Positions 21,825-32,680 of a stretch of DNA of 64,000 nt are shown in pieces. Both the position numbers and the translations under genes were made by a program. Within the stretch, counting starts at the first letter, position 1. The number at the start of each line of letters is the position of its first letter. Location of the stretch: positions 1,116,001-1,180,000 of the forward strand of contig JAYWVB010000003.1 of NCBI GenBank assembly GCA_039881045.1, read 5' to 3'. This DNA comes from Chaetomium olivaceum. Its lineage: Eukaryota; Ascomycota; Sordariomycetes; Sordariales; Chaetomiaceae. The notes under the pieces are model-generated. The model ran no database searches and had not been told where the DNA came from. It saw nothing but the letters and a program-made list of their open reading frames with translations.

Positions 21825-23452
21825 ATGAACGCCTCGGGTCCAGGGTACGCTCCAGTCGGCGCGCTCGAAAACCTCGTAGAGCCCGGCGCAACGAGTTCGT
21901 CCATCGGCGATTCGGATGAGGGGACAGAAAGGTCAAGTTGGAAAAGAAAAGCAGAATCGAAGGTCGGGGCCGCTTCGGCAGTAATATGGAGCCTCTGTTA
22001 CTCGCTTCTTCCAAGCTTCCTTCAGCGAAGCCAGGAGAATCTAAAAACCGAAAATGACGAAAAGGCAAGAGAACCACGCCATGGACCTTCCACCTCGTCT
22101 CTTGACGGCCTCCGGGGATACGCCGCTTTCGCGGTCATGAACAACCACATCTTTTACGCCTACCAGCCATTCGTCTTCTACGGGTACGGACTCCCTGCAT
22201 CGGCAGCAAAAACATGCGCCCGCCCCAAGACATGGACAACCACAATCTCTGGCTGCACCAGCTTCCCGTCATACGCATGCTCTATAACGGCACATGGGCC
22301 ATCTCTGTCTTCTTTGTCGTCTCGGGCTTTGCGCTCTCGTACAAGCCACTGAGAGAGTCCCGGAACCGAGAGTTCGGCTTCATCCGCGCCACGAGGGCTG
22401 CGGCATCCAGCCTCCTGCGTCGCCCGATTCGCCTCTACCTCCCACCTGTTTTTGCTACATTTATTACCATGCTTGCGATACAGCTCGGCGCCTACGAGCA
22501 CGGTCGAGTGGTCTCGCACGACCACGACCTGATGCCCATCATCCGCGAGCCTCACCAAGCGCGTCTCGCTTCGTTTTGGCTGCAGCTCGGTCACTGGTTT
22601 GGACAGACATGGAGAATGCTCGACATCTTCTGGTGGGGCGATATCTTGAACCAGTACGATGCGCATCTCTGGACCATCTCGGCCGAGTTCCGCTGCTCTC
22701 TGGCCGTTTTCCTTCTTCTACCCGTGTACGTCAGCATCAAGACGACAATTCGCCGCCTCATCATGGTGGTTTTAAGTCTCTACATCTATTTCCTCGATCG
22801 GTGGGACGTTGGACTATTTCTCTGCGGCGCTCTGATTGCCGACACTGCTTTGGCCCGGCCAGAGGAACCTAATGCAGATCGAACCGCGGCTCTGGTGTCC
22901 CACACCCCGTCAGCTTCGCATGCGCATGCACCACGGCGACGGGCTCGTGTCGTTAGCATTCTCATCGCTTGCTCAAAGGCCGCATTGCTTGCATTGAGCT
23001 TAATGCTCCTTTCCTCGCCTGACTTTTGCATTTCCGAAACGCCAGGATACCGCCTTTTTGGGCGTTTTACGCCGGCATCCGACCCCGCCCCCTTCCGTTT
23101 CGCGCCAAACATCGGGGGCATCTTGCTTGTTGCGCTGGTGGCGCACACGGCGCCGTCTCATCGATTGGTTAGGACGCTTTTGAACGCAAGATTGCCGCAG
23201 TACTTGGGTAGCATTAGCTACAGTCTGTATATAGTCCACGGACCGCTGATCCACACGCTGGGGTACGCTGTATTTCCATTGTTTTGGTCTATCACGGGGC
23301 GAGAGGAGACTTGGAGGTATGTTGTCGGTTTCGCGGCCGCCTATGTCGTCCTGGTTGGGGTTGTGATATGGATTGCCGATGTTTTTTGGAGAACGGTGGA
23401 CATGCCTTGTGTGCGACTGGGAAAGAGATTTGAGAAGTTTGTTTGTGTGTAG
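21825..23452 (+). CDS. Membrane acyltransferase, acyltransferase-3 family, one frame break
   Basis: The N-terminal part (21825 to about 22210) has a 90-residue tail, then SSLDGLRGYAAFAVMNNH with the LDGLRG motif of acyltransferase-3 (OafA/NodX-like) proteins. The following frame (about 22214-23452) carries on with NHNLWLHQLPVIRMLYNG, FFVVSGFALSYKPL and about ten membrane helices, ending in YSLYIVHGPLIH, another family hallmark. The two parts are joined by one missing base, most likely in the A5 run at 22208-22212; adding one A restores a continuous ~541-residue protein. Fungal members transfer acyl groups to sugars, alcohols or secondary metabolites at membranes. Lying between the precursor and UstYa 6, it may acylate the peptide product; that is inference. 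Confidence 0.8.
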
Positions 23453-23605
23453 GGAAGTAAGGTAGTTAGGTAGGTCTGCGTCAGACAAGTATTCCCCCCA
23501 CCGAGCTTATAGAATTGACCTAACGATGCACACCATCGATTTGCTGTCACTGATATATCCCCACGAAGTGCGACTTAGTAAATACACTGCTCATATAACG
23601 CTTAG

Positions 23606-24791
23606 CTAATGTTTCTGATAGTCCGATACCTGCAACTCGTGAAGCCGGGCCCACTTGTGAATTTTCTCAAAGTCTCTGCATCTATGCTGCGTATTGAAGT
23701 CCGGATCAATCCCCAGCGGCCGGCGAGTATCTCTTTTGATGAGATAGGGGGTTACATCCGAAGCACATTGGAGATGGATCCTCAGGCTGTTGATACAATG
23801 GTCCACGTGCTGAGGAGTTCATGCATCGTGTCAGCGACTGGCACAACGACCCGGAATGTTGTTCTGACGAGCTTCGTAGAGCAGAGCCACATACCTCGCG
23901 AACCTGCGCCGGGGTCCCATCAAACGCAGGCTGCTTGCTGTAGTCGTATTGGTCTCGGTACGTGTACTGACGAATGAAATCGAGACAGTGAAGCTGGTGG
24001 AACACTGGCACACGTACCAAACGGATGAGTTAGATTCCGAAGCTGAAGGGAACGCACGTCCCATTGATTTGAGAGGTCGGGACAAACCTACCTTCTAGGT
24101 TTCCAATCACACCGTTCCCGCTTTGCGGCTTTGTCCGCTGCCAGTCCACGTCGGCCGATTTGTTGAGATCTTTGAGCTTTTCAAACGGTATGTTCATCGG
24201 TCCGACTAGTGTATTGCTACTCAGCTGCAGTTCCCTTTTCAGAAGGTTGAGAGATGAGGATGATGATGGAGGATTTGGGATGTCGGATCAATGTTAGGGC
24301 TCGAACATACAGTCCCACAAGTCCAGCCATGCCTTCTCGAGTGCTGGTGTTGGCTTTCCTCGATACATCGACGGCTCGCGGAAGCTGTTCTGGAACTGCA
24401 CATCGCGATACTTAACGGCTTCAAAAGCGGGCGCTATACACTTTTGTCAGCTTTCATATTTCGAATACTATGTACGGTAGACATCCCGGCCGTGCCACAC
24501 GAATACAAACGACTTACACCAAACTGAAAGCCTCTCTGTGCACTCGGCCTCCGTAGGGCGTCTTGTGACGGCTGCGGTAAGCAGGATGCACACAGCAGCG
24601 AGCAGTGACGTTGTGATCATCCAAGCCAGTGGACCAAGTACTCTCCAGTACCGCCCATGACGATGGTAGTTGGATTTCAGCAGGATAGGATTGAGCTCTT
24701 CATGATCGACATGAAGCCGAGATGACTCGCTAGTATCGACGCTGTCGACGTGATCCAAGGGAACAGGGATGTATTCTTCTTTGGATGCCAT
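23606..24791 (-). CDS. UstYa-family (DUF3328) protein 6
   Basis: Five exons on the minus strand: 24791-24518, 24433-24311, 24205-24092, 24004-23895 and 23809-23606, giving 274 residues in frame. A membrane segment lies at about 52-75. Conserved order: SPAFEAVKY, MYRGKPTPALEKAWLDLWD, FGPMNIPFEKLKDLNKS, VFHQLHCLDFIRQYTY and HVDHC, all intact. Intron 4 falls just before HVDHC. The start MASKEEY is preferred over an upstream in-frame ATG. Its exon pattern resembles UstYa 1 (same intron positions at SPA and at LWD/FG), so these two are probably closest paralogs. It marks the right end of the UstYa set; its 3' end is 150 bp from that of the convergent acyltransferase gene. Confidence 0.88.
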
Positions 24792-25445
24792 TTTCAACCG
24801 CAGAGTCGTTCGTTGTGAATGAGAGAGCAATGGAGGTGGAGAAAATAGACGGTAGCTGAGGGACTCAGGCAGCTGTCAGTCAGATCTGCGCCTGAGTGAA
24901 GCAGCGCGCACGTAATAGCATGCAGACGGCCAATCCTTCCTACTCCGAAGTCAATAAAGGGGGATTGCCAACAAGTCCTCCTCAATACATGAATAACCCC
25001 TTATGAAATAAGCGAAGCATTCTTGTCGCTGAATGTCCTGTTAGAAGCATTCCTCCTACAGGAGATGGAGGGGTGCAAGACCCCTGCATCCTAGACTGCA
25101 GTGATCGACCTTATCATTCGGAGAAAACTCAACGACCGGGGCCCACCGGTCCGCAACACAGGGCCATCCTCGAGCCATCCACAAGCCACCGTCAAGCGCC
25201 CGAGAGGAGGAGATGCTAAGAAGACCTTGATTGAACCCCAACGCGCAGCCGAGCGGGTGCACATCCCACCCTTACGCCGCGACTCCCGAAGACGATCTTT
25301 GACGGCCACCAGGTCTTCCCCGCTTGTGCCGCAGCGCAACATAAGCAGCATAACTTGGCCAAGTGTGCTGCACCGCGAGGGCCTGCTCTTAAATCACTTC
25401 CAGTTGTGAACATGAACGGAAAGATCGGCACATAGGATTCTGTGG
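24792..25445. other. Intergenic, promoter of UstYa 6 and 3' flank of the amidase gene
   Basis: About 650 bp with no supported gene. Open frames such as 25101-25409 (+) overlap opposite-strand frames and look random. Confidence 0.45.
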
Positions 25446-27263
25446 TTACAGCTCGGGGACTGCCCGAGGTGCGGATACGGCTTCGTAAGCGGCCATGAAC
25501 TGCAGGACCTTATCTTCCTCATCTTCTTTGGCCACTAAACAGAGACCGAATGGGCGGCCGTTATACCGCAATTTCCCGAGAGGGACTGTGGCGATAGGAT
25601 AGCCTAGAGAAGTGAACGTGTTGTTAGCCAAGTGGCCGAAGGATGTGGGATATCGGAAGTCCGTACCGGAGGCAGCAGCATGGATGCACAACGACGAATC
25701 CGCTGGCGCGGCAATGATGTTGACGCCCTCCCTTTCAAACACGGAATTGAGGACATTCTTGGCCACCGCTCGAAGTCCTTCCTTCAGCGTTGTTATGTGT
25801 TCTTCCGTATCCTCATTATCCCGGGCTTTGATCAGGTCACCTTGCTCAGGGAACGCTGCATATTGGAACCAAGTCAGTTTATATGTATGGTAGGCACATA
25901 CTGAGGTCAAACTTGTGTGGAACAGCACATACCGGAAGGGAGACATTTGTCCTTGTGCTCTTCGTTGAACCTCACGATGTCCTGGAGAGAGTTTACGGCA
26001 CACCCTTCAAATGCCTCCAAAAAGCGGGGGATGCAGATGTTCTTAAAGTCCCAAACTAGTAAACACATGATAAGTCAGTCGACGTAACCGTTGAGTGGCA
26101 GAAAGAGAACTCACAGGCAATCGGCATGATGGCATGCTCGCCGTCAACTGTTAAGGCCGAGATGTCTGCAACCTCAACCGGAAACTTCACCGAGCAGCCC
26201 CTTCTTTTCAACCTTGCCACGGCCTCTTCGTAGTCCTCTCTCTGCGCCTGGGTATTAGAATTTGCCTCACTATAAATTGACGGTAAATACATACCATCTG
26301 CTCTGCAGTCCCCTTGTGCTGGCGACACATCGGCTCAGCCATGCACCAGGCTGATGGGTCAAGAAAGGCAACGGACAATCCTTCCCAGCTTCCTGTTTGC
26401 TGGCCGGGACGGCTGAGACAGCGGCCCAGAAGGATCTCTGTCATAACCTGCACGTCCGCTGCACATTTCGCCATAGGTCCCGGACTATCGTAAAAATCGG
26501 TCAAGCTGTACATACCGGTGGTATCCTGGACCCCAACAGTGGGTTTGAGAGCGTACAGCGCCGCCCGTGACGCCGAGTAACAATAGATCCGATCGTCTCG
26601 GTTCCCATGGCCAAAGGGCTGAATCCTGCTGCGACAGCAACAGCAGAGCCTGTGGATGAGCCCCCTGGTGCCTGTGACAACTATCAGTTAGTCCCCGGCC
26701 CCCGTTCCATCCATACACCTGGAGACACTCCCACTCACCGAATGTCCCAATAGCGTTTCCCCCTCCACAATGGGCCCCGTATACGGCGACACCGTCTGTC
26801 CCCCCACAGCCGACCACCCGGGCGAAATCATCGTCATCTTCATCCCCGCAAACTCCGTCATGTTCGTCTTCCCTAGCACCAACATGCCCGCATCCACCAG
26901 CCTCTGTACAATCGCCCCGTTCCCCTTTGCCCTCGCGTCTACCAGCGCCCACGACCCAGCCGTGGTACCCATGCTCATCTCGGCCGCCGTGACGAAGTTG
27001 TCCTTGAGAACGATGGGGATGCCGTGTAGTGGGCCACGGGTCCTTCCGCGGAGGCGCTCCTCGTCTAGGGATGCGGCGGCGCGGAGCAGTTTGTCGCGCG
27101 GGGCGAGGGAGATGAAGGCGTGGAGTTTGGGATCATGGCGCGAGACTTGGGCGAGGTATCGCTCGGCGATTTGGACGGAAGAGATTTTGTTCTGGTTGAG
27201 GAGCTGTTGGAGATCGAATGCGGTGGTGGTTAGCGGGTTGAAGTTGACCGGGGCGTCGGCCAT
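25446..27263 (-). CDS. Amidase, amidase-signature family, one frame break
   Basis: Five exons: 27263-26739, 26671-26295, 26247-26115, 26055-25933 and 25855-25446, about 522 residues. The signature triad is visible: catalytic Lys in PLHGIPIVLKDNF, the Gly/Ser-rich loop APGGSSTGSAVAVAAG with the bridging Ser, and the nucleophile region GTETIGSI. The C-terminal part has FGHLANNTFTSLGYPIATVPLG. Near 26571-26577 one base is missing: GSIVT continues as RRHG where the family pattern wants PASRAALYALKP, and one extra C restores it. The enzyme hydrolyses amide bonds of small molecules, with no signal peptide, so it is probably cytosolic. It abuts the RiPP-like cluster and could be an edge member, but amidases are common and the link is weak. 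Confidence 0.88.
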
Positions 27264-27652
27264 GTTGGAACATGAGAGGTTGGGGAGGCAATGTGATGGC
27301 AAAGGGCAGGGGCGATGTAGACCTGGAAGTGTGCCCGTCTTATTTAAAGGTTTTAACTTGAATAGGCAGATGGGAGCCGGCCTATGAGAGCGAATGTCTG
27401 TCTGACTTCCTGTTGTGGACACATGTCAGGTGATAGTTTGTGTTGCCCGCCCAACGACTGACCGCATCTTTGTTTTTTGACCATGCGAAGAACCTTTCCC
27501 ACAAAACCTACCAATCCTACTCAAGATGGCGGTCCTAGTTGCTCATCCAGTCGTCTCAGGTACAAAATGAGACGCGCCTCGCGAATGGAACACGCTCACG
27601 GAAAACAAAATCATCAACTTTCTTCATCCAAACATCAAGTATTCGCGCGACA
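27264..27652. promoter_or_regulatory. Divergent promoter region, amidase and kinase-like gene
   Basis: 389 bp between two head-to-head genes. No reliable motif is named; no gene seen. Confidence 0.4.
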
Positions 27653-28932
27653 ATGGTGGTGGGAAGCCTAGAGATGCCACCGTACTCGGTTCCCGAGTAC
27701 GAGATCGAATTACCCAAGTATAAACGGCCTGGCGAGCCAGAACACTACCGCCTGTCGGCTGCTAGACTCGGAGCGAGCAAAAGCGTCTCGGAGCCTACGA
27801 AAAGGCCGGTTGTAAGTGAGCGACCCCAGGACTCCAGTAATAATATTTGTTGACGTTCCCGGTAAACCAGCACTTCTGGTTCAGAACCCGCTACGTCTCC
27901 GCCGTCGCCATAGGCCTCTCCCATCCCCACCCACTTATTCTCGAGTTACATCTTCGGCTATCCACTGTAGCGAGCTTGATCGTTTTCTGCATCGGGTTGC
28001 TCCCTGGCCTCATTCAATCCTGGACCCGGACTACATTTCCCGAATGGTTCCTTCCCAATCGTGCGGTTCTCAAACAACAGAAAGAAAGTGAAGAGGAAAT
28101 GATCATGGCGGAACTGTTTGACACTGAACTCAAGGCGTACGATCGGCTGAAACCCTTGCAAGGTGTAGTCATCCCGACATGTTTCGGTCAACTTTACTAT
28201 TGATCAAGTGCTGGGTTTGACTGCATCTGCAAAACTGGACGCAGGGCATCACAACACCAAAACTCCTGTCTCTGTGCATGAACTGTTTAGCCATGCGAGA
28301 TGCAAACTCACCCCGTAACCATCTGGCAGGCAAATAAACAAGTTCCCCCCTCTGTTCAGGGGAAGAAGCACGCAGTCACACGTCGCTGCGTTGCATTATC
28401 GTGGCGGATCCTTTACTTTCGAAAGCTGGTGAACTTGATGTCTGATTTTCTTCTCTGCTTGAGACCAAGAGACTGGTCCATCCCGAGCCTTCTTATATAC
28501 AGCTGAAAAACCAACGCGCAAAACGGAAAAACAAAAGACCCCTACCCCTGAACAAGCAAAGAGTATCCCTGCGCTGGGCGCGCCCCAGCTCACTATAACG
28601 GTACAAGGGCTCTCATTGTCGAATACCTTGAAGGTGTCCCCTTATCCTCGCCAGAGGGTGCAACGCTGAGATTAGAGGAGTTGTCGACCTTGCTGCAGCC
28701 CTGCTACCGAGCACTTCACGCCTTTGGGGTACACCATGACGACCCCAATCTGTCCAATTTTCTGCTTGTGGGTGACGGGAAAATCATGGTTTTGGATCTG
28801 GAGAGCGCCGTGTTTGACTTGTTTGCGGATGACCAAGCCTTCTTTCTGAAGACGAGCGTTGAGCATCTGGCGGGGAGATATCTCAGTATGCAGGCCTATT
28901 ATCGAAATGACGGGTCACTGGAAGCAGCATGA
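27653..28932 (+). pseudogene. Kinase-like gene interrupted by a 391-nt insertion
   Basis: Exon 1 is 27653-27811 (MVVGSLEMPPYSVPEYE...), a 58-nt intron follows (acceptor CAG), and exon 2 begins at 27871 with a hydrophobic stretch, then AYDRLKPLQGVVIPTCFGQLYY, a conserved fungal kinase-like segment. The frame hits a stop right after TAC TAT at 28200. The expected continuation, NGTRALIVEYLEGVPLSSPEGA, resumes in the same frame at 28597 and runs to 28932 with HHDDPNLSNFLL (catalytic-loop like) and IMVLDLES (DFG-like). Removing 28201-28596 gives a seamless protein of about 275 residues. The gene is therefore broken unless the insert is spliced out. The family is uncharacterised; the second acidic residue of HHDD may replace the usual HRD. 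Confidence 0.7.
28201..28591. mobile_element. Small insertion with 5-bp target-site duplication
   Basis: The 391-nt segment is flanked by ACTAT at 28196-28200 and 28592-28596, and deleting it with one copy exactly restores the host reading frame. No transposase frame is inside it. The ends (TGATCAAGTGCTGGG and GGGCGCGCCCCAGCTC) share only a weak inverted GCTGGG, so it is not a clear MITE. It could be a non-autonomous element or an inserted intron-like element. It does not look like a normal intron because of its length and because a stop codon (TGA) starts it. Confidence 0.5.
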
Positions 28933-29563
28933 GACTCATTCTTCGGGTTTACTAGGAAATAGGAATGCTTGGACAGCCCCGTGTTTTGTCTTCACCAGTA
29001 GCCTATCTGGACGTCAGTTGCCGTAGCTTGTGCTTTCCGCGTCGGGCGGTCATAGACGCCACCGTTTGCTGTCATCATCCCATTTAAGATTTTGATTGTG
29101 AGCAGCCTAATATTAATGGCCGTAGGAGTTGTAGCAGAATAGAGGTAGGTTTTGGATCGATGGAGAAAGGAGGGATGATAAAACCGAGAAGGATACAAGA
29201 AAAGCAAGACGAAGATGAGATCAGAAGCAAGATAAAGAAGGCGCAACTATTAGATATGACGATCTGCTGGCGTTAGTGAGCTTCCCTTGTCTCTTGGCCT
29301 ACTGGCCGTGGTGTAGTGCCGTCGACTCGCCGAGTTAACGGCGTGGTTTCATCAACCATTCCCAGGATCCGATGGCACACTAATATAATGACGAATTATC
29401 CAAAACGGCAGATTTAGTTTACCCCACCCATACCGTTTAACTTCCGGCCGAAGATATAAGGCCAAATGTGGCTATTTAGAGGGTATTATAATAACTACCT
29501 ATTCCCAGACCACGACTTTATCACCCCGTCACCTCAAACCTCAGGTTTTTCTGATCTGTAATT
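28933..29563. other. Intergenic, AT-rich
   Basis: About 630 bp, AT-rich towards the right, including the promoter of the secreted-protein gene. Nothing else recognised. Confidence 0.4.
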
Positions 29564-31209
29564 ATGCGTTTTCTTGCTGCTTTAGTGGTTAGCGTACTTT
29601 CTGGCTGTGCCCGGTGCGCAGACGGCCCCGGTCTATGCACCAACATCTCCTTAAGCTATCCTGGCTGGGAAATGTCGGACCTAGTTTTCGCCAACGGCCG
29701 CATAAACTTCCAGTTAGCCAACAACGCAAATCCAGATATCAGGATTCTGTGCTCAGGAAGCAATACCGATTTACCGGTGCGTTATCATGAGTGCAAGAAC
29801 AAAGGAAGTCGGTTCACCTACGACATCGAATCATTCGGCCTCACCATTAACCAGACCTGGAATTGCGACGACACCAACCTTACATTTGTCGGCATCGGAA
29901 ACACCACATTGGACTGCCCACCAGACACCGAGGCCTGCTCCATCCCAAACACCAACCCCAAACTCATTCTCGCCTCCCTCCTCGCACCCGTCCAACTAAC
30001 CCCAAGTCCATCCCGTCCCCTCCCGGTGCCAACACCCCCAGCTGCGCCCACAACTCCCAAACCCCCACCTGGGAAATCACCAACCTCTCCTACCAGCGTC
30101 TCGACTTCGGTCCGCCCTGCAGCCCCGTCTCCGGCGCCTGCCCCCCGGCAAGCTCTACTACGGCGAGATCAAATTCGATCTTCTCAACCGCGCAACCGGC
30201 GACAGGCGCGCGTGCGGTGCCCAATACCTCGGCCTCAGCGACCTGCAGCAGCCCGCGCCCCGGGAATGGTTGGCGTGTGATGCCGGTCTGGTGTTCATCA
30301 ACCCCACGCCGCCGACGCCGTCGACGGATTATCAGACGAGAACTTACTTTTGGTTCGACCACCCGTCCAACACGCTGTTTTTGAATCAGACGTGGTACTG
30401 TGGGGATTTGGGTGAGCATGAGGAGTATGAGTTTGTGGGTCACGGGTCGGTCAGTCCGGCGTTGGATCCGGAGGTGGATTATATTGGGAATATGACGGTG
30501 CCGCAAGTTTGGCTTGGTGCTAGCGCGCCGACGTTGGTGGTTCAGGGGGAGGTTGAAAGTGAGAGGCTGTCGCCGTATAGTCTCCAACGACCCAGAGTGT
30601 TTGGGCGCAGTTGCTCGATGATGTCGTTGGTTGAGCCGCCAGAGACGTTCCAGATCCAAGACTTTTGGTTCAGCACGTATTGGAACAATGCTGGGATCCG
30701 GACGGGCTACGCTTGGATGTATGTGAGAAATGGGATGTTCAACACCGAGCTCAACTTCAACTCGGAGGGACCGGCCATGGTCCCGGGGGTTGATGGTGTT
30801 AGTGATCCGGATATGTGGTACGGCTGCAGTGGTGGGGACTCTGCTACACCGCGTGCGAGCGAGTTGTTGAACTGTAGTTTTTCTTTTGATAGAGTGGCTA
30901 ATCGTCTGTCTGTGAAGGAGAATTGGGTCTGCGCGGATAAGGACGATGAGAACCCGTAAGTTCGGCGGCGGGGGATGCCACGGGTACGAGGTGGACTTGA
31001 CGCACAAATGGTTGCTAATCGTCGGATACGTTAGGATATTGTTTACGGCCATTGCGACTGGGGTGGTTGACATGGACGACTCCTTGTGCGAGACATCTGA
31101 CGACGAGTCTGAGAATTGGCATTGCCCTGGGCCCGAAACATTTGACATTGATGTCACCGATTACAACTGGAGGCCTTGCAAGCCGGAAGACAACTGGCTC
31201 ACTTATTAA
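29564..31209 (+). CDS. Secreted Cys-rich modular protein, two frame breaks
   Basis: A signal peptide (MRFLAALVVSVLSGCARC) starts a protein of about 520 residues made of three related modules. Each has a W-x-hydrophobic-x-N/D-L/F start, a Cys after ~50 residues, and ends in a strand like LTINQTWNCDD, LFLNQTWYCGD or LSVKENWVCAD. N-glycosylation sequons (NIS, NQT, NLT, NLS, NCS) are frequent. An intron 30956-31034 precedes the last exon, 31035-31209. The frame changes twice by one missing base: once around 29960-30005 between modules 1 and 2, and once in the C6 run at 30141-30146 (SGACPP continues as GKLYYGEIKFDLLNR). The repeated module and secretion suggest an extracellular or effector-like protein. 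Function unknown. Confidence 0.7.
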
Positions 31210-31567
31210 CCGCGAGGACAGAAGTGAAGTTCGTGCACTTAACACAGTCTCTCCCCTTCCCGTCTTATCAATGTTTCACACCGCACCTGATCTCTAGATG
31301 CCGGATATGGTTATGGGGTTTACGTTCGGTTACAGATAAGAAGTTTAGAGTTCCTTTGCAGGTCTGATAGAAACCTGCACGCGTGACTTACCAATCCCGC
31401 AGGCTTAGTGAGAACCCGGTGCTTATGGTTCTGAATAAGCACACACCTCCTGCGGATATAAATGTCACGCATTGTCGCATAGCTCTTACCGCCGACCAGT
31501 TACTTCATCCTACATTCATTTGAATGCCACAATCACTGCTCCTGAGTCTCAAACAGGTCTGTATTTT

Positions 31568-32335
31568 ATGATTATGGAATATTCGATGCGTCGGGCGACA
31601 TATGCCGATCTTCCGGCCATCATCTGTCTCTACCTAGTCAACTTTCAAGATGAGCAATTGATGGACTTGCTCCACCCATTTCGTGCCCAGCACCCAAACG
31701 ATTTTAAACGTTTCGTTAGCGACATGCTTACTAAGCGCTGGTGGGCATTAGGTGTTGAACAATGCGTGGAGGTACTTGTCACAAGCAACGGGAGCGTGGT
31801 AGGGTTTGCCTGGTGGCGACGCTCATGGACGGATGAACAGAAGAGAATAGATACCGAGGGCTGGCTCACGTTACGTAAGTCGAATAGCCAAATGGCACGT
31901 CCGGTTTCTAACCACTTATTTCAAGGCCCATGGTTGTCTTCCGTTTCGACTTTTCTGATTCGACTCCGCACCAGCATTTGGCCATACCGCTGCGCAGACC
32001 CGGTGATTGCCGGGGCGGAGAAGCGGGCCTTTTCAGCTATTTCCCCCTTGCTACAGGAGCCACCGACGCGCCGAAAAGCATGGTCATTACTTACTCTTGC
32101 TGTCGAACCAGGTCTCCAACGAAAAGGGTTAGGCACAAAGTTGGTACAGCAAGGTCTGTCACGAGCCGACAAAGAAGGGTTGACAACCTGGCTCATTTCG
32201 AGAGAGGGACTGGAGGTGTGGTACAGACGGTTTGGATTTATTGAGAAGGGCGGGCAAACGTTGGAGAGCTGGCCCGGTGGAATGGAGGGGCGGTTATGTT
32301 TAGAGAAACGTGATGATCCCGGGTTGATCGAGTGA
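31568..32335 (+). CDS. GNAT-family N-acetyltransferase
   Basis: The start MIMEYSMRRAT at 31568 is preferred because the sequence before it is not family-like. A 51-nt intron (31875-31925; donor GTAAGT, branch CTAAC, acceptor AAG) is in frame with no stop, so it is easily read through in error; removing it gives about 238 residues. N-terminal MRRATYADLPAI matches the first strand of GNAT proteins. The acetyl-CoA loop is LTLAVEPGLQRKGLGTKLVQQGL (Q/RxxGxG/A type), followed by LISREGLEVWYRRFGFIEKG, the typical C-terminal strand with Tyr. Likely substrates are amines or small molecules; the exact one is unknown. Confidence 0.88.
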   Translation: MIMEYSMRRATYADLPAIICLYLVNFQDEQLMDLLHPFRAQHPNDFKRFVSDMLTKRWWALGVEQCVEVLVTSNGSVVGFAWWRRSWTDEQKRIDTEGWLTLRKSNSQMARPVSNHLFQGPWLSSVSTFLIRLRTSIWPYRCADPVIAGAEKRAFSAISPLLQEPPTRRKAWSLLTLAVEPGLQRKGLGTKLVQQGLSRADKEGLTTWLISREGLEVWYRRFGFIEKGGQTLESWPGGMEGRLCLEKRDDPGLIE

Positions 32336-32680
32336 GAGAAAAGGCCAAGCCCAGATGATCAACCCATATCCTTTTTAGTGCCGAGACAAGGCTCTTTGAG
32401 TTCGCTGTTCAGGGGTGATGGATGGAGCCCAATCAAACTCGCAAACCTCCTGCGGCCCGCGGGCGCAGCAAGTGGCTGACTCCGAGGCACCAGGATGCGG
32501 GGGAGCGAGAAACACACGAGCTGAGAGCACTTTGCACATCCAATTCGGTCAAACGGTCAACTTGTGTCCTTTCCAGTTCTTCTTTCTTTCATCAACCTCA
32601 ATCTCATCGCATACATCTTTGCTTAAGGGCGCGAAACTGCGGCCATTCTTTCTTGACACAAACTCCTCTGACTTGTTGCG

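Noticed and set aside
22185..22207. A very short intron joining the two acyltransferase frames
   Set aside because: About 20 nt is too short to splice; a missing base in the A5 run explains the shift.
28201..28591. The 391-nt segment as an ordinary intron
   Set aside because: It is several times longer than other introns here, the frame stops at its first codon, and a 5-bp duplication flanks it.
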